Below, piece after piece: positions 1 to 4,735 of a DNA stretch of 6,572 nucleotides (positions are counted from its first letter, which is position 1; each line of letters starts with the position of its first letter). The translations under genes were made by a program, and so were the position numbers. The notes under the pieces are model-generated. The model had not been told where the DNA came from, searched no databases, and worked only from the letters and a program-made list of their open reading frames with translations. The DNA comes from an uncultured Oscillospiraceae bacterium (GTDB lineage Bacteria > Bacillota > Clostridia > Oscillospirales > Oscillospiraceae). The stretch lies in assembly GCA_934659475.1 (NCBI GenBank), contig CAKUHX010000094.1, forward strand, positions 1-6,572, read 5' to 3'.

Positions 1-1
1 G

Positions 2-898
2 CTGGGCCGGCTGCAATACTCCCCCGGAGGCTTCCGGCCCTGCGCCGACCAGGCGGCCGCCGTGGCCGCCCGGGGCTACGATCCGGAGCGGGACGCCGCC
101 AACCCCGCCGACTCCGTGTTCTGCGACCACGGCTCAGGGGGGATCGTTTCATGGCGGGACGTGCCCGCCATGGCCCATGTGGACAGCGGCCTGTCCCTGT
201 CCCCCAAGGGGGAGGATCCTGCCCCCGCCGCCCCCCGCGCCCCCGCCGGGGCTGGGCTGGCCGGGGACAAGGAGCTGATGGCCATCTTCGAGCAGACCTA
301 CGGCAAGGTGCAGCGCCGGGACTTTCAGCCCCAGCGTCCCCCCGCCCGGCGGGAGCTGGCGGACAGCTACACCATTCGGGAGCAGAAGTCCGGCCCGGAC
401 TATCTGCTGGTAGACGGATACAACATCATCTTCGCCTGGCCGGAGCTTCAGGCCGTGGCCCGGGACAGTCTGGATGCCGCCCGGAAGCTGCTGCTGGACG
501 TGCTGGCCAACTACCGGGCCTTCCGGGGGGACGAGATCATTCTGGTCTTCGATGCCTATAAGGTGAAGGGCAATCCCGGCAGTTTGGAGCAGGTCAACGG
601 TGTCTATGTGGCCTACACGAAGGAGGCTCAGACTGCTGACGCCTACATCGAACGGGCCACCTATGATCTGGCGAAGGAGCACCGGGTGCGGGTGGCCACC
701 TCCGACGGGCCTGAGCAGCTGATCATTCTGGGCCACGGGGCCCTGCGCCTGTCCGCCCTTCAGCTGCGGCAGGAGATCGAGCAGGCCCGGGGGCAGATCT
801 CCGCCATCCTCTCCGCCCGCATGGACCGCTCCAGCCGCTCTCACCCGGTGAAGCACGCCATGGAGCAGGCCCGGCAGAAGAAGGAGGGGGAGCAATGA
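2..898 (+). CDS. C-terminal part of a TetM/EF-G-like translational GTPase fused to a YacP/Rae1-like NYN nuclease domain (5' end outside window)
   Basis: The frame is open from the first bases, so only the last 298 residues are seen and the GTPase G domain lies upstream. Visible residues 1 to about 65 resemble the end of an EF-G/TetM-type ribosome-binding GTPase (ADSVFCDHGSGGIVSW, then an AHVDSGL stretch). A Pro/Ala-rich linker of about 65 residues follows. From about residue 133 to 270 lies an NYN domain of the YacP type: LLVDGYNIIFAW at 135-146, LVFDAYKV around D184, TADAYIE around D213 and TSDGPEQ around D235. These four Asp-bearing motifs form the usual PIN/NYN acidic metal site. In Bacillus subtilis the stand-alone YacP (Rae1) cleaves mRNA in the ribosomal A site. 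I infer that the GTPase part carries the nuclease to the ribosome. TetM-type proteins are often labelled tetracycline resistance, but the fusion argues for a housekeeping or stress role. The charged tail ends at a TGA that overlaps the next gene. The NYN call is strong; the GTPase call rests on the short C-terminal piece and on memory of such fusions in Clostridia. Confidence 0.8.
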   Translation: MGRLQYSPGGFRPCADQAAAVAARGYDPERDAANPADSVFCDHGSGGIVSWRDVPAMAHVDSGLSLSPKGEDPAPAAPRAPAGAGLAGDKELMAIFEQTYGKVQRRDFQPQRPPARRELADSYTIREQKSGPDYLLVDGYNIIFAWPELQAVARDSLDAARKLLLDVLANYRAFRGDEIILVFDAYKVKGNPGSLEQVNGVYVAYTKEAQTADAYIERATYDLAKEHRVRVATSDGPEQLIILGHGALRLSALQLRQEIEQARGQISAILSARMDRSSRSHPVKHAMEQARQKKEGEQ

Positions 899-1329
899 TC
901 CTGACCGCTTTGATCGCCGCAGCGGTGTTCGCCCTATGCGCCGTTCTCCGGAAAAGACTGACCGGTGCGGCTCCCCGGCCCCTGTGGGGCGGCCGAGCCT
1001 CTCTGGAGCCCATGTATAACTGCGGGGCGGCCTTTGGCCTGAAGCTGACAGGCCGGCCCCTGTGTGCTCTGACCACCGGGGCGCTTGCTCTGCTGGTCTG
1101 GACGGCGGCCCAGCCTGTCGGTCCGGCGGCCAGAGTCGGCGGCGGGCTGGCCCTGGGGGGCGGAGCCGCCAACCTGTATGAGCGCCTGCGGCACAAAAGG
1201 GTGCTGGACTATCTGCGCTTTCCCCGCCTGCCGGGAAGGGGGAAGGCCCTTGTGTTCAACGCCGCTGACTTCGCCATTTTTGCCGGGCTGCTGCTCCTGC
1301 TGCTGGGCGGCGGGCGGCGGGGAAAATGA
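895..1329 (+). CDS. Divergent signal peptidase II (LspA)-like membrane aspartyl peptidase
   Basis: This 144-residue membrane protein has about four hydrophobic segments (1-18, 54-72, 78-92, 122-138), the topology of lipoprotein signal peptidase, which removes signal peptides from prolipoproteins at the membrane. Family motifs are in order: YNCGAAFG at 41-48, GGGAANLYERL at 88-98, VLDY with D105, and FNAAD with N122 and D125. D105 and D125 match the two catalytic Asp residues, so the enzyme is probably active. It is shorter than usual (about 150-170 residues). The first family motif, D-x-x-[TS]-K in the first helix, is missing; the matching region reads AVLRKRL. It may therefore be a second, specialised LspA-like protein rather than the housekeeping copy. 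The start is ATG at 895, with AAGGAGG at 881-887 spaced 7 bases away, and it overlaps the upstream stop as ATGA, so translation is likely coupled to the GTPase-NYN gene. Substrate unknown. The family call is fairly sure; its activity on prolipoproteins is inferred. Confidence 0.8.
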   Translation: MILTALIAAAVFALCAVLRKRLTGAAPRPLWGGRASLEPMYNCGAAFGLKLTGRPLCALTTGALALLVWTAAQPVGPAARVGGGLALGGGAANLYERLRHKRVLDYLRFPRLPGRGKALVFNAADFAIFAGLLLLLLGGGRRGK

Positions 1330-1362
1330 TCCCGCCGGGGCTTGTTATTTTCCCGGGATCGT
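1326..1362. repeat. Inverted repeat spanning the lspA-like stop codon and the -35 region
   Basis: GATCCCG at 1328-1334 is matched by CGGGATC at 1354-1360, separated by 19 bases. One T-G wobble and one A-T pair extend the arms to 1326 and 1362. The loop contains the -35 element of the next promoter and the right arm ends just before the -10. It could be a regulator binding site, or an RNA hairpin at the end of the upstream transcript. An alternative pairing, CCGGG at 1335-1339 with CCCGG at 1352-1356, competes with it. No T-run follows, so it is not a standard terminator. The role is inferred from position only. Confidence 0.4.
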
Positions 1363-1369
1363 GTATAAT
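1342..1369 (+). promoter_or_regulatory. Sigma-A-type promoter for the nucleotidyltransferase gene
   Basis: TTGTTA at 1342-1347 and a perfect TATAAT at 1364-1369 are separated by 16 bases, in an AT-rich island within GC-rich sequence. Transcription should begin near 1375-1378, giving a leader of about 50 bases before the ATG at 1425. The consensus -10 and fair -35 suggest moderate to strong constitutive expression, separate from the upstream operon. Confidence 0.75.
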
Positions 1370-1377
1370 GGGGACAG

Positions 1378-1398
1378 GGGGCCGAGGATCTCGGCCCC
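1378..1398 (+). promoter_or_regulatory. Perfect hairpin at the predicted 5' end of the nucleotidyltransferase mRNA
   Basis: GGGGCCGAG at 1378-1386 pairs perfectly with CTCGGCCCC at 1390-1398 around a 3-base loop. The hairpin begins within a few bases of the expected transcription start and ends 12 bases before the AAGGAG ribosome binding site at 1411-1416. Such 5'-terminal hairpins commonly protect mRNA from 5'-end decay. No T-run follows, which argues against a terminator, and it leaves the ribosome binding site free. The stabilising role is inferred. Confidence 0.55.
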
Positions 1399-1424
1399 GC
1401 TGTTCCTGTAAAGGAGATCTTACT

Positions 1425-2351
1425 ATGGAAAAACCTGTTCTCGTCGTGATGGCCGCCGGCATGGGCAGCCGCTACGGCGGTTTGAAGCAGATCGACCCCG
1501 TGGGCCCCAACGGCGAGCTGATCATCGACTACTCGATCTTCGATGCCCGCCGCGCCGGCTTTGACACGGTGGTGTTCGTCATCAAGCCGGAGCTGGAGAG
1601 GGCCTTCCGGGCCGCCATCGGCGACCGCCTGTCCCGGTATATGAAGGTGGGATACGCGTTTCAGGAGCTGAAGGATCTGCCCGCGGGCTATACTGTGCCC
1701 GAGGGGCGGGAGAAGCCCTGGGGCACCTGCCACGCCGTTCTGGCCGCCCGCAGGCTGGTGGACGGCCCCTTCGCCGTGATCAACGCCGATGACTACTATG
1801 GGCCGGAGGCGTTCCAGGAGATCTATGACTACCTGTCCGCCAACCCCGACGAGGGGGGCGTGTATCGATACGCCATGGTGGGCTATCGTCTGGGCAACAC
1901 GGTGACGGAGAACGGCACTGTGGCCCGGGGCGTGTGTGAGGAGGACGAAAACGGCTTCCTGCGCCAGATCACCGAGCGCACCCGCATCGCCAAGGACGGG
2001 GACAACGCCCGGTATACCGAGGACGGCGGCGCCACCTGGACCGCCCTGGCGGGAGACACGGTGGTGTCCATGAACCTGTGGGGCTTTACCCGCAGCTTTA
2101 TGGACGAGGCCAAGGTGGAGTTCCCCGCCTTCCTGCGGCGGACCCTGGTGGAAGATCCTCTGAAGGGGGAGTATTTCCTGCCCGCCGTGGTGGCCGATCT
2201 GATCGGCGGGGGCAAGGCCCAGGTGAAGGTGCTGCGCTCCGGCGACCGGTGGTACGGCGTGACCTATCCCCAGGATAAGCCCGTTGTGGTGGACGCGCTG
2301 GCCCGGATGACAAGGGACGGCCGCTACCCCGCCCCCCTGTGGCAGGACTGA
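1425..2351 (+). CDS. Sugar-phosphate-type nucleotidyltransferase (NTP_transferase family), substrate unknown
   Basis: This 308-residue cytoplasmic protein has the GT-A-like fold signature of enzymes that join a nucleoside triphosphate to a phosphorylated sugar or similar alcohol, releasing pyrophosphate. Visible motifs are VVMAAGMGSRYGGLKQ at 7-22 (the nucleotide-binding loop and basic residue of the family), GTCHAVLAARR at 100-110, NADDYYG at 120-126 (the Asp-rich metal site), SMNLWGF at 215-221, GEYFLPAVVADLI at 248-260, and DRWYGVTYPQD at 274-284 near the end of the catalytic core. The length fits a single-domain enzyme without the C-terminal left-handed beta-helix of GlmU or GlgC types. 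ATG 1425 is chosen because AAGGAG at 1411-1416 lies 8 bases upstream; the frame is open further upstream to 1326, but that would begin before the promoter. It has its own promoter and terminator and no sugar-pathway neighbours here, so the substrate cannot be named. The family is certain, the exact reaction is not. Confidence 0.88.
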   Translation: MEKPVLVVMAAGMGSRYGGLKQIDPVGPNGELIIDYSIFDARRAGFDTVVFVIKPELERAFRAAIGDRLSRYMKVGYAFQELKDLPAGYTVPEGREKPWGTCHAVLAARRLVDGPFAVINADDYYGPEAFQEIYDYLSANPDEGGVYRYAMVGYRLGNTVTENGTVARGVCEEDENGFLRQITERTRIAKDGDNARYTEDGGATWTALAGDTVVSMNLWGFTRSFMDEAKVEFPAFLRRTLVEDPLKGEYFLPAVVADLIGGGKAQVKVLRSGDRWYGVTYPQDKPVVVDALARMTRDGRYPAPLWQD

Positions 2352-2370
2352 GCCGCATTTTATCGTTTCG

Positions 2371-2405
2371 GCCCCCGGATGAACAAACACATCCGGGGGC
2401 TTTTT
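2371..2405 (+). terminator. Rho-independent terminator after the nucleotidyltransferase
   Basis: GCCCCCGGAT at 2371-2380 pairs perfectly with ATCCGGGGGC at 2391-2400, and G2381-C2390 adds an eleventh pair, leaving an 8-base A-rich loop. TTTTT follows directly at 2401-2405. It begins 20 bases after the stop codon. On the other strand no T-run follows the stem, so it acts in the + direction only. It separates this gene from the marR operon. Confidence 0.93.
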
Positions 2406-2436
2406 GCAAACGATTTTTGGACCCGCCTTTTCCCCC

Positions 2437-2464
2437 TTGACATTTTTTCATGTCCTGCTAAAAT
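2437..2464 (+). promoter_or_regulatory. Strong extended -10 promoter of the marR-ABC-ABC operon
   Basis: A perfect TTGACA at 2437-2442 is followed after 16 bases by TAAAAT at 2459-2464, and TG at 2456-2457 one base before the hexamer makes it an extended -10. Transcription should start near 2470-2472, inside the left arm of the palindrome at 2469-2491. A near-consensus promoter next to an operator is typical of an operon kept silent by a repressor. Confidence 0.85.
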
Positions 2465-2468
2465 AGTC

Positions 2469-2491
2469 AACATGTTAATTATTAACACGTT
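2469..2491. promoter_or_regulatory. 23-bp palindrome, likely MarR operator
   Basis: The left arm AACATGTTAAT (2469-2479) and right arm ATTAACACGTT (2481-2491) flank a central T at 2480; 10 of 11 positions are complementary, with the only mismatch at 2472/2488. It sits 4 bases after the -10 and covers the expected transcription start, where a bound dimer would block RNA polymerase. The length and AT-rich core suit a winged-helix MarR dimer. The gene that follows encodes such a protein, so autorepression is inferred. Confidence 0.75.
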
Positions 2492-2514
2492 TATTATTTG
2501 AAAGGAGGGGCCTT

Positions 2515-2994
2515 ATGGACGATAGCTTTCGGCAGCTGGAGCTGCTCTCCCGCCAGATCGACCAGGCCCACCGCTGTGCCATCAACAGCGAGCTGGCCGC
2601 CCGGGGCTTGAATGAGATCGGCCACCCCATGCTGCTGTGTATCCTGCAGTCCTCAGACCGGGATCCCGAGGCGCGCTGCTTTGCCCAGCGGGATCTGGCC
2701 GAGCTGCTGCATATCTCTCCGGCGGCGGTGGCAAACTCTCTGAAATCCCTGGAAAAGGGAGGCTACATTACCCGCACCCCCGGCCAGGAGGACGCCCGGC
2801 GCAACCAGATCCAGCTGACGGACAAGGGCCGGGACGCCATCCAGGGCTGTGTGGAGTCCTTCGCGGCGGTGTCCCACCGGATGCTGTCCGGATTTACCCC
2901 GGAGGAACAGCTTCAGCTGCTGTCCTTCCGCCAGCGTATGCTGAACAACCTGCGGGGCGGCCGGGCCCCCGCGTGCAAAAAGGAGGAAGCTTAA
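2515..2994 (+). CDS. MarR-family transcriptional regulator of the downstream ABC exporter
   Basis: This 159-residue protein is of normal length for a MarR-family dimer. Helical dimerisation segments lie at about 1-45 and 110-147. The winged helix-turn-helix lies between: QRDLAELLHISPAAVANSLK at 58-77 contains the recognition helix, then LEKGGYITRTPG at 79-90, and the wing QEDARRNQIQLTDKG at 91-105 keeps the family's D-x-R/R and LT-x-KG pattern. A Cys pair (C21, C42) and C55 and C112 are present, but no clear redox-switch arrangement can be assigned. The start ATG follows AAAGGAGG at 2501-2508 with 6 bases between. It leads an operon with two ABC half-transporters, the same layout as SatR-SatAB in Streptococcus suis. 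I infer that it represses the operon through the palindrome at 2469-2491 and is released by a ligand, perhaps an exported compound. The family call is firm; the ligand is unknown. Confidence 0.92.
   Translation: MDDSFRQLELLSRQIDQAHRCAINSELAARGLNEIGHPMLLCILQSSDRDPEARCFAQRDLAELLHISPAAVANSLKSLEKGGYITRTPGQEDARRNQIQLTDKGRDAIQGCVESFAAVSHRMLSGFTPEEQLQLLSFRQRMLNNLRGGRAPACKKEEA
2952..2972 (+). other. GC-rich hairpin near the end of marR, before the ABC gene's ribosome binding site
   Basis: GCGGGG at 2952-2957 pairs with CCCCGC at 2967-2972 around a 9-base loop, within the last codons of marR and 8 bases before the AGGAGG at 2981-2986. It could limit ribosome loading at the TTG start or mark an RNA processing site. 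In sequence this GC-rich such stems arise by chance, so confidence is low. Confidence 0.25.
2981..2986 (+). promoter_or_regulatory. Ribosome binding site that fixes the TTG start of the first ABC gene
   Basis: AGGAGG at 2981-2986 is a full consensus site 9 bases before TTG at 2996. The next in-frame ATG, at 3011, is 24 bases away and has no site of its own. The TTG start, one base after the marR stop, is therefore preferred. Confidence 0.8.
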
Positions 2995-2995
2995 C

Positions 2996-4735
2996 TTGTT
3001 TTCCCTGTTTATGACCCATTTGGAGGGGTATAAAAAGGAGGCTGTGCGGTCCCCCATCTTCATCGTGCTGGAGGTCATCTGCGAACTGATCCTCCCCCTT
3101 GTGATGGCGAAGATCGTGGATGAGGCCATCCCCGCCGGAGACACCGGCCGCATCTTTCTGCTGGGGGGCGTGATGCTGCTGCTGTCTGTGCTGGCCATGG
3201 TGTTCGGCGTGCTCAGCGCCAAATACGCCACCTTTGCCAGCCAGGGCTTCGGCGCCAACCTGCGCCAGTGCCTGTTTGACAAGATCCAGTCCTTCTCCTT
3301 CGCGGACATCGACCGGTTCTCCTCCGCCTCCCTTATCACCCGCACCACCAACGATGTGAACGCTATGACCATGATGCTGAACATGGGCCTGCGTATGCTG
3401 TGGCGGGCCCCGGTGATGCTGATCGTGGCCTTGGCGATCACCATCCGGCTGAACGCCCGCCTGTCCCTGATCCTGCTGGCGGTCATCCCAGTGCTGGCTC
3501 TGGGCATCGGCGTCATCATGAAGATCTGCTCCCGCCTGTTCCAGGTGATGCAGCAGAAGATCGACGGACTGAACAACACCTTGCAGGAAAATCTGGTGGC
3601 CATTCGGGTGGTGAAGGCCTTCGTCCGCCAGGACCACGAAAAATCCAAATTCAAAACCGCCAACGACCAGCTGACCCAGGCGGGCATGAACGTGGGCCTG
3701 CGGGTGATCACCATGATGCCCCTGATGACCGTGGCCATGAACGGCGCCACGGTGGGGGTGCTCTATCTGGGGGGCAAGATGGTCATGCAGGCCGATTTCG
3801 ACTTGGGCGATCTGCAGGCCATCCTCACCTATGTATCTCAGATCCTGATGAGCGTAATGATGGTGGCCATGACCCTGCTTCAGCTGTCCAGAGCCCAGGC
3901 CTGCGCCCGCCGCATCAACGAGGTGCTGGACACCGAGCCCTCCGTGGAAAATAGCGACCGTTCCGCCGCCCGCACCCTGCCCGCTCCCCGGGGAGAGGTG
4001 GAGTTCCGGGACGTATCCTTCAAATACGTGGCCTCCGGCACCGGAGACGACGTGCTGGAGCACATCAGCTTCACCGTCCGGCCCGGCCAGTTCGTGGCCA
4101 TTGTGGGCGGCACCGGCACGGGCAAATCCTCTCTGGTCAACCTGATCCCCCGGTTCTACGACGTCACCGGCGGCGCCGTCCTGGTGGACGGCATGGACGT
4201 GCGGGACTACCCCCTGGAGCAGCTGCGCAGCCGCATCGGCATGGTGCTGCAGAGCAACGTGCTGTTCTCCGGCACCATCCGGGAGAACCTGCTGTGGGGC
4301 GACCCCGATGCAACAGAGGAGCAGATGATCCAAGCTGCCAAGGACGCTCAGGCCTACGACTTTATCATGTCCTTCCCCGACGGCTTTGACACCGTGCTGG
4401 AGCAGGGGGGCGTGAACGTCTCCGGCGGGCAGAAGCAGCGTCTGTGCATCGCCCGGGCCATGCTGCGGCACCCCGCCATCCTGATCCTGGATGACAGCAC
4501 CTCCGCCGTGGACTCCGCCACCGAGGCGGCTATCCGCGCCTCCTTCGCCAAAAACCTGAAGGGGACCACCGTGATCATCATCGCCCAGCGGATCTCCTCC
4601 GTGCAGTATGCCGATGAGATCCTGGTGCTGGACGACGGAAAGATCGCCGGCCAGGGCACCCACGAGGAGCTGTTGGCCAGCAACACCATTTATCAGGAGA
4701 TCTATCAGTCTCAGCAAGAGGGGGTGCAGGAATAA
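2996..4735 (+). CDS. ABC half-exporter, subunit 1 of a heterodimer, with degenerate ATP site residues
   Basis: This 579-residue protein has an exporter-type membrane domain followed by an ATPase domain. Six membrane helices lie near 20-42, 53-75, 130-150, 157-176, 238-260 and 271-296. The ATPase shows Y344 (A-loop), Walker A G371-GTGTGKS378, Q419 (Q-loop), signature VSGGQ at 475-479, Walker B ILILDD at 495-500 and D-loop SAVD at 503-506. Two residues depart from consensus: the catalytic Glu is D500, and the switch His is Q531 (IIIAQR). These same changes mark the degenerate subunit of heterodimeric exporters such as TM287/288, LmrCD and BmrCD. Its intact signature should complete the active site built on the next gene's Walker motifs. 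The pair probably exports drugs or other amphipathic compounds from the cytoplasm or inner leaflet, driven by ATP; the substrate cannot be read from sequence. Translation starts at TTG with a strong ribosome binding site, one base after marR. The stop overlaps the next ATG (TAATG). The family and heterodimer role are well supported. Confidence 0.93.
   Translation: MFSLFMTHLEGYKKEAVRSPIFIVLEVICELILPLVMAKIVDEAIPAGDTGRIFLLGGVMLLLSVLAMVFGVLSAKYATFASQGFGANLRQCLFDKIQSFSFADIDRFSSASLITRTTNDVNAMTMMLNMGLRMLWRAPVMLIVALAITIRLNARLSLILLAVIPVLALGIGVIMKICSRLFQVMQQKIDGLNNTLQENLVAIRVVKAFVRQDHEKSKFKTANDQLTQAGMNVGLRVITMMPLMTVAMNGATVGVLYLGGKMVMQADFDLGDLQAILTYVSQILMSVMMVAMTLLQLSRAQACARRINEVLDTEPSVENSDRSAARTLPAPRGEVEFRDVSFKYVASGTGDDVLEHISFTVRPGQFVAIVGGTGTGKSSLVNLIPRFYDVTGGAVLVDGMDVRDYPLEQLRSRIGMVLQSNVLFSGTIRENLLWGDPDATEEQMIQAAKDAQAYDFIMSFPDGFDTVLEQGGVNVSGGQKQRLCIARAMLRHPAILILDDSTSAVDSATEAAIRASFAKNLKGTTVIIIAQRISSVQYADEILVLDDGKIAGQGTHEELLASNTIYQEIYQSQQEGVQE

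Noticed and set aside
62..64. GTG at 62 as the true start of the first gene
   Set aside because: The frame is open upstream to the window edge with EF-G/TetM-like coding sequence, and there is no suitably placed ribosome binding site, so this is an internal Val codon.
2..898. Calling the first gene a tetracycline resistance determinant
   Set aside because: Only the C-terminus is visible, and the NYN fusion is not part of the classical Tet(M)/Tet(W)/Tet(O) proteins; no mobile element or transfer gene lies nearby.
1378..1405. Hairpin as a terminator for the upstream operon
   Set aside because: The stem is perfect, but the following bases are GCTGTTCC with no T-run, and it sits just after a promoter.
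1326..1424. N-terminal extension of the nucleotidyltransferase to an ATA start at 1326
   Set aside because: The extension would cover the promoter and the leader hairpin, has no ribosome binding site and does not resemble the family; ATG 1425 has AAGGAG 8 bases upstream.
1209..2390. Long open frame on the - strand opposite the nucleotidyltransferase
   Set aside because: It runs through the terminator and across the promoter of a well-supported + strand gene, and its translation shows no family features.
3011..3013. ATG at 3011 as the start of ABC subunit 1
   Set aside because: It is 24 bases from the AGGAGG and has no site of its own; TTG at 2996 is 9 bases from it.
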